From NCBI GenBank assembly GCA_002917075.1, contig NTMA01000008.1, positions 806,001-870,000 of the forward strand: a stretch of DNA of 64,000 nucleotides, read 5' to 3'. Source of the DNA: Hawksworthiomyces lignivorus. Taxonomy: Eukaryota; Ascomycota; Sordariomycetes; Ophiostomatales; Ophiostomataceae. The position numbers and the translations under genes were made by a program. Positions 34,823-45,642 of the stretch are shown in pieces. Below the pieces are notes generated by a model. The model was given only the letters and a program-made list of their open reading frames with translations, was not told the DNA's origin and ran no database searches. Each line of letters begins with the position of its first letter. Positions within the stretch are counted from its first letter, which is position 1.

Positions 34823-37114
34823 ATGAACTCACTGACTTTAGAAAACAGGCCAGCCAAGCCAACGACAGTGAACTATAACATTGTCCAAGGGCAGGTGTTA
34901 TTCGATTTTTACTTTCGGGCATGCAAAGCGTGAGTTGGTATCTCATCTTAAGTCTTCTCCTGGGAAAATAATTAACTCAGACTCAAAATTAGCTTTATGA
35001 AACAATATCGTGGATCAGTCTTAGACACGGATAATCTTCACACCATAGAACGCACCGTGAAAATGATGTGGCTCAGAGTGAGAGGCTGCTTTGACAAAGA
35101 GACAGCAATAGTGGTCACAATGGATGTGCTGAAGTTCGTGTGCCGATTCTGGAAGAGTGGCCAAGCTGTTTTCGAAAAGATTAAAGAATCTATCACCCAG
35201 GTAAGTTTCTAAATTGTTGAGTGCTGTATTAAATTATTCTTTTGTAACGTTGCTAACAGTTGAGGAAAGTACATCGAAAACGAGGAGAAAGATCAGCCTA
35301 GTAACGGAAACATCAAGAGGGATACAACGCCTTCAAGAAAACACAGTTGCTCCTGTATGAAAGAGCCCGCACAAGTGAACGACGGCATTAACGGCGCAAA
35401 CTATGTGCACCAGGTAGAAGACTCTAATCCGCAATCTGCTCGCCTCGGATGCTCTTGTAACGACTGCCCTTTGGCTACGGAACGCGCGTACCAGCGTATG
35501 CATCAGAAGAACCGGCAGCAGTATACCCTCGACAGCACTCAGAATTACATCCAAACGCACGGAAGCTCACTTCCGATACTGCATCCACATAGGCCGCGCG
35601 TTGAAATGTGTGATGTGGAAGCAGGTGTATGGACCTCTCTCACAGATGGCCATCCCGCTTCAAAGCCAGGAGCTAGAAAAAGATCGAGGGAAAGCACTCC
35701 AAGCGCTTTATTACAATCTCCCACCCTAGTAAAGAAGCCTCGAACCGACCAAGCCTACTATTATAGCACCGGAGTCTTCGCTGAGTCCGAAGCCGTCAAC
35801 GTCTTGCCAACGGATCCCTATCCCATCTTCACAGATATGAGTAGCAGAGACTCCATATTCGGCAACATTTCATTGCTTGATAGCAATGATTATTCGCTGT
35901 TTCGTGCCGGAACAGAATCTAGCGGCGATTTATCGAGCTCACTAGCATCGTATTCTTCGCGTAATGTTGCCAATGCTAAAATAACCAATGGCTTTGATAA
36001 CTCTATGGAGCATGGATATGATCTCAGTGGAAACCAGGAGCAAAACTTTCTCTCTACTGATTTGTTCCTATCTCAAGAGTTTGAAACGGCTGCCTTCAAT
36101 CTTCAAGATGCGACAGCTCAGCCATCCTACGAAACGACATTATCTGGCCCACTTTCGTTTGACAGCAATGGTGTGTCGAATGACGCCATCAACTTCTATG
36201 ACACTGCAGTCCTGCTGCATCGAAGACCGGATGTTGTTCAGCAACATCTAGCAGTGCCATGCGCTGTCATTGCAGATAGTGAAAATGTTGTTGCCTGCGA
36301 TGTCAGTTATACGGCACAGCTAGCTGATTCACCACGGGCAGATACTTATTCTTTCGGGATGCCTACAGACAATGTGAACGATGCCTCTAGCAGCAATAAC
36401 TCTGAAGTAGGTCCACCTGATGAACTATTCGAATCACATCAGGATAATGTGAACGATACTTCCAGCAGCAATAGCTCTGAATCAACGCCATATGCTGAAC
36501 TGGGGGAACAAGTGGTATTTCTGGGAACGCCTCGTCCAGAGTCTGAAAGTTTTACAGAACAAGCTGCGGGTAACACATTAGCATCTCAGGAGCATAATGA
36601 GATCGAGGCAGCAAGAGATTTCCTGGACATTGGCAAAGCTCAATTTACGGCGCCAGTATCCAGAGTTAAGAACGTACCAAAGTCAAGTCAGCGCAGAAGA
36701 GGAAAGCCACGCATGTCTAATCCGGTGAGTGGTGCGTATAAGATCGGCTGTTTGCTAGGGGAGGTAGAAGGGGACGATTTCGTGAATTGGCAGGATGGAT
36801 CTCTAACACGTGAGCCTGCAGAAAAAATCACCGACGGACTCAAAGAAATATCCGGGAGGAATCACGCGGTCTTCTCTGAGGGGGTCGAGGTGATAGATAG
36901 GAAAAGAGCGGCTCGGGCGTGGCAATACAAGCTGCGGAGCATTAGCCGCCCAGAAAATGGGGAGTGGTTCGAGTGGGAGGAGAATGTGAGTCCAGAGATT
37001 GTCGAGGAGTACGAGAAGAAGCCAGGTAATCATAAACCAGATGATGGTGACGAATGGAAACCAAAGAGGAAGTCGGGTAAGCGAAAGAAAGCAAGTGTAC
37101 ATAGATTGCGATAG
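34823..37114 (+). CDS. Unrecognised protein with basic C-terminal tail (719 aa)
   Basis: Three exons modelled: 34823..34929, 34993..35200, 35270..37114; phases 2 and 0, total 2160 nt. The last exon alone is a 615-codon open frame, which makes the gene solid; the first exon and start are less sure. The N-terminal 130 residues are compact (YFRACKAFMKQYRG, MMWLRVRGCFDKETAI), the middle 350 are Ser/Asp/Thr-rich and probably disordered, and the last 150 look folded (SGAYKIGCLLGEVEGDDFVN, AARAWQYKLRSISRPENGEW). The end KPKRKSGKRKK is a likely nuclear localisation signal. Two adjacent copies of a DNVND-(A/T)-SSSN-(N/S)-SE unit occur near residues 470-500. A Cys pair motif (CSCNDC) lies near residue 165. 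No family is recognised; a nuclear role is inferred from the basic tail only. Confidence 0.6.
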
Positions 37115-38074
37115 TGAGTATCAACGTCAATGCACTGGTGTTAAATAGGCCTCATAGCTTAAAGCTTCAGTGAGTGATCAGAGCAAGAATATTTTCGCCA
37201 CAAGTCTCCATTATAAAGCAACATTCTATCTCACTTTCTCTTAGTTCCGGCTTATTCTTTGATGATCTTCCGCTTCCTCAAACTCACTACCATGACCTAT
37301 TTAGACACGGCAGGAACGCCAGAGAAGGAAAATATACTATTAAAGTACGTCAAAGTGAAATAGCGAGATAACCACCAAAATAGCAAGAGACAGGAGATAG
37401 CAATTTTCATAATAATAATGTAAAAATAATGTAAAGTAAGACTAGGGGTGTTGTTAGAGTGTAGATTCTAGAAAACTAAGCCATTCTATATAAGACATTT
37501 GAAGCCGTTGATTGAGTTGTAGACATCTATTAACATGTGGGGATTGTGGCATGTTGACAATACCGACCTGTCGATGTATCGAACAAGGCCAAGTACAACG
37601 AAATAGTCCACCAAGCTGCCTGAAACAGCAGCCGCACATAAGCAGTCAAGAGCGGCCGAATATGTGGTCAGCACACTGAGTGCTGGCAGAAGAAATGGCT
37701 GGTACATAAGGAGCATTTGTAATCGCCAAGAGTACTTGGGTCAAGGACACAATACCTCAGCCTCTGATGATTGGCGCTTACGGCTGACGTAGGCTGGACG
37801 CTATAGCCCGCTCGAAAACAGCACAGCCCCGCCAGGCATAGCCGTTGAAGACCAAGTGATTTATCTCAATTTTTCTGAAGCTGTTCTTCATGTTTTCCAT
37901 ATTCTGTGCTTCCCTATAGATCAAGAGCCAAATAAACTCCTGGATGCATATCTGGAGTGCAGACCTACATCAAGACACTCAACGCCGTCTACAATACCAG
38001 AATTTAAGTTGCTTGGTATTGGCGAACTCCAATATAGGTACTGGACAGTTTGTCATTAATAGTGTATAAACAAA
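37115..38074. other. Intergenic before HET gene
   Basis: About 1 kb, AT-rich, with small unassigned ORFs. No repeat or RNA feature was recognised. The right part should hold the HET gene promoter. Confidence 0.45.
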
Positions 38075-40202
38075 ATGGACCGTATTCTGCAAAGTAAGTT
38101 AGACAACATGACAGGCAGTATCTTTCGGTTCAAGGCAGGGAATACTTTGTCTACTAATTAGTATTAACTGCTTGCAGAGTTCTCAAAATTTTCTCACCGT
38201 GATCACACGGTACTAACGTCAAGACGACAACAATCTAAAGCCGTCTTAGCAAGCAATGGTATCGATTACATAGGACTCGATGCTAATAGACGCGAAATCC
38301 GACTGCTCTGTCTAGAGCGTAAACGAAGCAAGAATGGTCTCCTTTCATTTACCATGCGCAGTGTCTCCCTCGACGACAAACCAGAATACGGCGCGTTGTC
38401 ATACGTATGGGGAGATCCGACCAGCACCAGCCCAATTCTGGTGAATGGACGAGTGGTCTACGTCACGAACAACCTCTCTCAAGCCTTGGAAGCCCTGCAA
38501 CCTAGTCTTCTCTCCTGTAAGAACATATGGATCGACGCGCTGTGTATCAATCAGTCTAACAACACCGAGAGAAGCTCTCAAGTTCGCATTATGGGCGACA
38601 TATACAAGAAAGCTGTCAAGGTCCTAGCCTGGTTAGGTCCAGAGGCTGACGGCAGCAAATTCGTCATTCAATTTCTAGAAAATGTTGAAAGGGACCTTCG
38701 AAATCTTAAATCGTTTGATTTTTCCTGGCTGGAAAATCCAATATATCCAAGAATTGCTGAGGAGTTAGCGCAGGCAAACATCCAAGACCCAATTGGATCA
38801 TTTCTCAGAAAGCGGCCGTACTGGACCAGAATGTGGACATTCCAAGAGTTAGCGCTTGCTACATCGGGAAGTCTGTATTGTGGCGAGGATCACCTTGATC
38901 TATCGTGCATTATAAATCTGCAGCAATTTATCAGCGAGAGCAAAACAGAGAGAGAAATCTTCTTCCGTACGCCCAACGTGCATTCTCTCGTATGGGACCT
39001 TGTCGAGTACCTTTGGGGCGGAGATACTTAATAACCTTTGTTATGCTTTTCTTATTACCAGTGGGAGTAAAACAGCATTACTCGCGCTTCAATTGACCTG
39101 GGAAAGACAGGCAACGGATCCACGAGACAAAGTGTATGGTGTTATGGGACTGTGCAATATCCCAGTTCAGATTGACTATACGATACCTGTTGAACACCTG
39201 TATTATGAAACAACGAAAAACCTTCTTCAAAAAGATCATAGTGCATCGATACTGCTTGACTGCGCAACAGCATCCAGGCCATTCTCGTCAAAGGGGTTTC
39301 CGTCTTGGGTGGTTGATTGGGAGGTTCCTCTAACAGATGAACTTTTTGATGTCCTTGGCTTTTCTGTGCGGCCTACAGACCTCTTTTCAGAATCTATCTT
39401 TCTTGAGAATATTATGCAGACTACGGGAATACAAGTCGATTGCATTACCAAGACTATGCATGGCAAAACAATAAATTATTTTTCGCGGCTGGCATGCTGC
39501 GTTGAATTTTTCTTCAACGAGAGCCTAGATGTTATATTCGATACAATCATTCGGAAACCGCCCATGGATTATCGGTATACGAATGACATTCCGATGATTC
39601 TCGCGATCCTAAGGACACTCTTCAGGGACAGAGACCCTATTAATGGGTCTCGGTTCGAACTTAGCAACGGAAAAGGTCAACTGGAGGAGATTTTCCTCTT
39701 CGTCCTCCTTGTTGAGCTTTATAGCCGCGGGGATATGACAGGGGATGAACAAGCAAAAAATGGCTCTGGACAAGCAGCCACGACGACAGCAATAGCTGAC
39801 GAAAATTTAGCAGGCAGTATCTTTGACCAGGATCGAACTTGGACCTATGGGCGAATAAATTACACCGATTTTGTTGCAACACGTATGGACGATGAAGTCT
39901 CGGCGCAGAACATAGCGAGCGTAATGACTAGTGTACAACTACTTAGAGAAGGGCCTGACAGGATGCCCTCCTGGCAACCCTTTCACACCCAGAATGGACG
40001 AATCGGTTACGCCAGGAATACGATACGGGAAGGAGATGTTATATGCGTTTTAGGTATATCGGACGTTCCTGTCGTACTCCGAAAGATGGGTAACCGATAT
40101 GTTCTAGTTTCGGTGGCCTTCGTTTTTGGGATAATGGACGGTGAATTACGTGAAGGCGAATACAAGAACGAATTTCAGATTGAAGAACTTGAAATCGAAT
40201 AA
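38075..40202 (+). CDS. HET-domain protein (662 aa)
   Basis: Three exons: a 19-nt first exon 38075..38093, then 38178..39006 and 39062..40202; phases 1 and 2, total 1989 nt. HET-block motifs: EIRLLCLE, then SLDDKPEYGALSYVWGD (to residue 86), NLSQALEAL, IWIDALCINQSNNTERSSQV, MGDIYKKAVKVLAWLG, KRPYWTRMWTFQELALA and the second block QATDPRDKVYGVMGL. The 55-nt intron at 39007..39061 (GTACCT...TTACCAG) repairs what otherwise looks like a frameshift between two large ORFs; it is the least certain junction. HET proteins act in heterokaryon incompatibility and other non-self responses, triggering cell death when activated. There is no attached NACHT, WD or ankyrin region; the C-terminal half is typical of stand-alone HET proteins. 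Confidence 0.87.
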
Positions 40203-40461
40203 GAATTTAGTACTTTTAAACACTTTTTACGAACAGATTTCTTCGCCAGCAAAAGTTTCTGCTTTTCTTTTGCCGGTAAATCTTCATATGTTTTTGCTAG
40301 TAAATTTGATGTCCAGTAGAAATCTCAATTTTTGCCAGGAGATATGTATAACTACCAAAACTTATGACTGTAAAACTCCCATACGCAGTGTTCCTGCTTT
40401 GACTACAAACTGGCCAGGACAATCTGGCGAACCAATTCCACACAAAACCAAGAGATCTACT

Positions 40462-41448
40462 TCAGTGACTGGGCCGTTTCTCCAAAAACTCGAGGACGGC
40501 TGCTCTAGTTTCCAAAGCTTCTGGCATTTTGGGGTCCCAGTTATAGCCGTGCCACATGGATTCCCCAACCAGCAACTCCACCTCAACCCCAGCTTGTCTC
40601 AGCTTCCAGTAGAATCTCACTCCATTGCTGAGGGCGAAGTCTCGAGTGCCAACAGTGATGATGCTTCGCGGGAAGGAAGAATCAAGTGTAGCGTACATGG
40701 GCGAGTAGTACGGATCCATGGCGCTGAGACTCTCGGGACGATAGTTCTGGTTCACCATGCCGAGAAGCATTGAGACGGGCATAATATCACGGTCAGCATT
40801 GGTCACAGCGGAATCCCCGTTGCCGCTGAGGTCCACCGCGGGTGTGCACAAGTACAACCCCGCTGTGGGCATCGGCAGTCCCTCATCCTTGGCGACCAAT
40901 AGCATGGACACAAGTAGCTGCGCGCCGGCTGAGCTGCCCATGCCGTATATGTTGGCAGGATGGATGGGTCCAAAGCCAGGCTCTCCGTTCTGGACCAGCT
41001 CGCGATACACGGCGAGGCACTGGTCGCGCGCCACCGGGTACTGTGCCTCCGGAGCCAGCGTGTAGCTAATGGAGTAGACGCGAACGCCCAGCTCAGCGGC
41101 CATGGTCAGCGCAGCTCGGTCTGTGGCACTTCCTAGGACAAAGGCGCCGCCGAAAATGTTCAAGAGGATCTTGTCCTTCTTCTCGGTCTTGATCACGGGC
41201 GGCTCGATAACGAAAACAGGAACGTCGGCAATGGTGATCTCCTTGATCTTGAGCTTGTGCTCCTCTTTCAGTGCCGCCTCTCCAGGAGCTGTATTGTTCC
41301 CAAAAGTCTTTCGTAAACCTGGGATCCGGCGAGGGGTGGTGACATATGGCGCGATCATGTTAGCAAAAGGCGGATGCTTGATTTTTTCAAGGTACTCGAC
41401 AGCCTCGGGGCTGATGGCGTTCTTCTGGCCCTCTGTAAGTGCTACCAT
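40462..41448 (-). CDS. Alpha/beta hydrolase, HSL/esterase-like (328 aa)
   Basis: Intron-free. The start is the first ATG (MVALTEGQKNAISPEAVEYL); three codons upstream is only TTG. The hydrolase-3 fold is seen in IFGGAFVLGSATDRAALTMA, VYSISYTLAPEAQYPVARDQ, the nucleophile elbow YGMGSSAGAQL, LYLCTPAVDLSGNGD, the acid region VGTRDFALSNG and the catalytic His in ESMWHGY. The oxyanion motif is FGGA where the hormone-sensitive-lipase family usually has HGGG. It probably cleaves small esters or lactones. It is divergent from the aldo-keto reductase with 751 bp between starts. Confidence 0.87.
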   Translation of the reverse strand: MVALTEGQKNAISPEAVEYLEKIKHPPFANMIAPYVTTPRRIPGLRKTFGNNTAPGEAALKEEHKLKIKEITIADVPVFVIEPPVIKTEKKDKILLNIFGGAFVLGSATDRAALTMAAELGVRVYSISYTLAPEAQYPVARDQCLAVYRELVQNGEPGFGPIHPANIYGMGSSAGAQLLVSMLLVAKDEGLPMPTAGLYLCTPAVDLSGNGDSAVTNADRDIMPVSMLLGMVNQNYRPESLSAMDPYYSPMYATLDSSFPRSIITVGTRDFALSNGVRFYWKLRQAGVEVELLVGESMWHGYNWDPKMPEALETRAAVLEFLEKRPSH

Positions 41449-42199
41449 AGCGTCCAATAGTTTTTAATGCTGAGAGAAGTGGTGACTATAGATGATGAGA
41501 ATAAAAGACAACGTTGGAGAAGGTCGGCTATAAGTGACAAGTTGAGAGGACCAATACGAAATGAAAGCAAGTTAGAGAGCATGCTACATCCAGAGGAAAC
41601 AGTGGCACTTATACGGTCGTACCGCACGTAAAAATCTTGTAAACTCCGTAGAGTCATGCGAATCTTTCTACCGGAACTTGTTGCTTTGCTCCTTTTTAGA
41701 TTTCTTTTCTATTAATGTCCCCTCGGAGTGGACAACAAGGTCGGGAGAAAGGCCGTGTAAGAGGTCCATATGAGTGGACGGGATCCTTTTCGCGCTAAAA
41801 ATCGTAGCTTGGAGCTGTATTGGGCTTAGCGCGCATAGGCACCTCAGCACTAAAGTCCGTGGCATGGAACCTAATTGGGAAATGAGCCATGCAACGAAGT
41901 TGACAAGATGCTCCAAAGAAAGAAGAAGTAAGCAGACAAAGAGTCGTGGGATGAAATATCAGCTTGTCTACGAAAAAGTTGTATCATTATATTCCGGACT
42001 TATCGAGTTTGGATTAATTCGCAAATAGGCCAACTGGCTATATAAGAACCGATGGCTGCTGCCCTCAGCTGGAAGAATGACCTTTTACATCCAGCCAGTA
42101 GAGTATTCATCAGCAGCACGCTCTCAATAACGATAATAAGCCACAGACTTTTCTCCAATTACACACCAGTAATTTATTATCTGAGCACTTGCAATCATC
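41449..42199. promoter_or_regulatory. Divergent promoter region, hydrolase/aldo-keto reductase
   Basis: The 751 bp between divergent starts must hold both promoters. A TATATAAG element lies at 42039-42046, about 155 bp before the reductase ATG, followed by a pyrimidine-rich leader. Confidence 0.55.
42039..42046 (+). promoter_or_regulatory. Candidate TATA box of aldo-keto reductase
   Basis: TATATAAG sits upstream of a CT-rich leader and the ATG at 42200, at a distance plausible for a fungal TATA promoter. This is a sequence match only. Confidence 0.45.
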
Positions 42200-43471
42200 A
42201 TGGCACGCCCACAGCATGGCTACGTCGGTGACCTTCTCACTGGGCCGCCTCCAACAGATATGGGGTACAACAGACTCGGAAGATCTGGCCTCAAGGTGTC
42301 CAGGGTCATCCTAGGAGCCATGTCATTTGGCAGCAAAGAGTGGCAGCAATGGGTCTTGGAGGAGGAAGAGGCACTGCCGCTTCTTGAGTACGCCTATAAG
42401 CTAGGCATCAACACATGGGATACTGTTCGTCACTCTGTCCTGTCTCCCTCTAAATCCTAAAGTCTCAAATCTAATACATGCTTCTAGTCAGACCTCTACT
42501 CGAACGGTGTGTCGGAAGAAATCATCGGAAAGGCAATAAAAACATATGAAATTCCCCGCGAGAGCGTAGTCCTCATGACTAAGTGCCGCTTTGCCACCAG
42601 TCGGCCAGGCGAGCCTCAGCTCAGCGTCTTTGGCGCGACTGTCAACGACGGCCGCATGGTCAACCGAGCCGGATTGTCCCGAAAGCACATATTTGATGCA
42701 GTGGAGGCCAGTGTCAAAAGATTGGGAACGTATATCGACGTCTTGCAAATCCAGCGGATGGACCCGGATGTACCTCGCGAGGAGATTATGAGAGCCCTGA
42801 ACGATGTTGTGAACATGGGGCTTGTCAGATATATCGGGGCCAGCTCGGTACGTTCATCTTAACCATGGTCTCTTGGTGCTCCCGGCTAATGCATCTTCTG
42901 CATCCAGATGCCAACGTGGGAGTTTCAAGCACTACAAAATGTCGCAGAGAAAAATGGATGGCACAAGTTCATCTCCATGCAGAACTATTACAACTTGCTC
43001 TATCGAGAAGAAGAGCGCGAGATGATCCCATACTGCCGCGATTCTGGCGTTGGCTGTATTCCAGTAAGTCCACTTCGCGTAGATGCCACAGTATCCTATG
43101 TATGACTGACAGTAGGCTGTTAGTGGTCCCCTAATGCTCGTGGAGTGCTAGCACGACCATGGAGCGAGCTCAGCGCCCAGTCGTCCCTGAGATCTCAGCA
43201 CGACGCAACCCTCTCTCGACTCTACAGCAGCGAGAACCAGGTCGACAAGGCCATTGTCGACGCCGTGCAAGAGGTGGCCAAAGCGCGAAACCTGCCCATG
43301 GCAGTCATCGCCACGGCCTGGTGCATTGCTAAAGGCGTGAATCCCATATGTGGCCTGAACAGCAAGGCGCGGATGGACGAGGCTGTCATAGCAGCGAACA
43401 CTGTTCTATCGGTTGAAGAAATCGCCAAGCTCGAGTCATCTTATCAAGCCAAAGCTGTCACAGGGTACTAG
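42200..43471 (+). CDS. Aldo-keto reductase (362 aa)
   Basis: Four exons: 42200..42424, 42488..42847, 42908..43063, 43124..43471; all phase 0, 1089 nt. The barrel is recognisable from [40 protein letters not shown] (catalytic Asp and Tyr), VVLMTKCRF (catalytic Lys), [55 protein letters not shown] and [12 protein letters not shown] (cofactor). Where the tetrad His normally stands, the sequence reads [10 protein letters not shown], with Gln from a CAG codon. A 38-residue stretch after TKCRF ([20 protein letters not shown] and on) is longer than in small AKRs but usual in fungal voltage-channel-beta/yakc-like ones. It probably reduces aldehydes or ketones with NADPH. It ends 26 bp from the convergent regulator gene. 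Confidence 0.88.
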
Positions 43472-43497
43472 ACGGCCAAAAAACAGGGAATGTGCAC

Positions 43498-45141
43498 TTA
43501 AAAGGTCCATCGTATAGGAGCAGGCTGAATCAAAGGCGCCTGTAATGAGCTGGAAAATTTCTTGATCCACGATTCGGCCCAGGCTTGGTAGGAAGGTGGC
43601 AACACAGACTGAGCAATAGGTAGCGCAACTCTCATGGTTTGTGTTCCACAGTATCCTGCAGACAAACAGTATTCGACAGACATGCAGATTGCTTGTGCAA
43701 GTTCACGGTTCTCGTCAGCATGATTCTCGCTGAGGGCTATGAGATCAATTGCCTTGTTGAGCTTTATGAGGTAAGCGTAGTAAGAAATAATGACGCTAGA
43801 AGAAAGAACATCGAAGTAGCGGTAAGAAGAAGGGAATGGATCATTGTCTGAAGCTGGTGGTCGTTGTGCCAGTGCCGGGCCCATCAATATGTTGTCCTCT
43901 GATGTGTAGTGACTGTACCACATTCGAATGTCATCCCGCATCTTCTGAGCAGTGGAAAGCCAGTATTGCCGCGTTTCTTGCAGTGTATGATCTGTCATAT
44001 GTTTTGCCTTATCAACAATGCGAGGTACGGCGGCAAAAAGCCCAAATATCGCATGATAGAGATCTGGGGAGCTAGGAAGCAGGGGGAAGTCAATGAGTCC
44101 ATCAGGCACGGAGCGCCATTCATCGCTGTCCAGAAAACATGGCTCTTCTGCACGTATCGCTTGGGATATCTAGTAAATTGGCTATTAGTAATGGCGTACG
44201 GCTGATATCGAGGAATAAAGACTTGACTCACTATTGATGCCCGGCAGGTAAGAAACATCGCGTAATCGAACGGGGACTCATAATTTCTTTGAGCACCCCG
44301 GCGCTCCAAGAGGCAGGCTACCCCTCCTGCGTGGTAAATCCAAGCATGCTCGACATCGACGAAGGTCTACGTTAGGATCATTTAGCAAGTTGCGTAGGCC
44401 ACGCGACGGGGTTCGGTCGCACACACCTCATAGCATGCCAGCAACAAGGTGGCACACAGCACTTCTGAACTAAACTGCTTCTGTGGATCGGCAATGCAGA
44501 CGGCGAGGCTGTTCAAAGCCCGCGTGTATGACAAGTCTGCCCGGCGTCGTAGAATATCATCTCCTGAAATGCGGGCAAAGTACGTAAAGGCTAGCGATTG
44601 CGCGGCAAAGTCCAAGGCTGCGTTCCGGCCCAGGTGCGGCGGAATGTGCCAGAGCCAGCTGCCAAGAAACGATCGCTGGACGGACACCGAGCCAAGCGGG
44701 AACATGGCGGTTATAAAACAGGACAACATTTGGTCGAGGTCCATCTTGGAGGAGCTGAGAGAGAGCTCCATGCTTCGTCTCTCACTATTTGGGGGCTGAT
44801 GGACGACCTGCCTGGAGATGACCTTGCGCCGTCGAGTCGAGGCGCGAGATGACGGCGACAGAACAGCACCAGCTGCTGGCGAAGGATAGCGAGAAGAACC
44901 GGCATCTCGGTCTAGAAAACGCAGTTTCGGTCCCTCGTCGACAAACTTGATACTTCGCGTGTATCCAGGACACGTGCGCCCTCCTCGTCGGCATTGCGAG
45001 CAGCTCGGTCGCACTTCGTCGCACTGACGAATGGCCAGGTCAGTCCATAAGCAGAATACCATGCGGGCATGCGACAGAGCAAACCTTGATGCTTCGCTTC
45101 AGACATAGTGAGCAGCCTTTGCTGCTTGGGACGCCAACCAT
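43498..45141 (-). CDS. Zn2Cys6 transcription factor (486 aa)
   Basis: Four exons: 45085..45141, 44427..45023, 44232..44366, 43498..44169; all phase 0, 1461 nt. The zinc cluster uses Cys 10, 13, 20, 27, 30 and 37 (GCSLCLKRSIKCDEVRPSCS then QCRRGGRTC) and is split by the first intron after RSIK. The rest follows the fungal-specific TF layout often labelled DUF3468/Fungal_trans_2: LNSLAVCIADP, LLACYEV, AWIYHAGGVACLLERRG, ESPFDYAMFLTCRASI, and the C-terminal QAWAESWIKKFSSS. It probably regulates nearby genes, and its tail-to-tail position with the reductase suggests a local target, by inference. Confidence 0.87.
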
Positions 45142-45642
45142 GGCTGCTTCCAGGAGTCAATGCCGTGCCTGCAGGTATTTTCAGTGTCAAAAATTTTACT
45201 TGGAACTATGGAACAGTCCATTGGATGAGTCGCAGTTAGTTAATTTGTTGAAATGCGAGAAACCAGTGAGTTGGTCCCAGAAGGAAGGCAGAAGACAAAA
45301 AAAATCCACGTCGAGACGCGGAACGAAAGTTTACGTGATTAAGCTGTACCGTATAAACATCGCCTCTTTATACTGTATTCAGTCTTACTAAGATGACTTG
45401 ACCAAGTCCCCACGCTATGATGGACCTAGTTTTTCTCTTTTTGCCAGGAGTCCGTTTGCACCGCCAGAATTTGGCAGGGTACTACATTAGTGGGAAAATA
45501 TGACAAAGAATAGGACAGCACCAGCAAAAAAAGGATGGCCCAAGTTAACCACACAGATAAGGAAGCCACGCGCAAATGGCCATAGAGTCCCTATTACAAA
45601 CGTGAATAATCATGATAGGCTAATAAATATGATTGAACTTTG
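45142..45642. other. Intergenic between the two regulators
   Basis: Promoter side of the left regulator and 3' flank of the right one. No other feature seen. Confidence 0.5.

Noticed and set aside
39640..39670. GGTTCGAA box resembling a tRNA T-arm
   Set aside because: It lies inside the HET coding exon with no matching A-box or cloverleaf stems around it.
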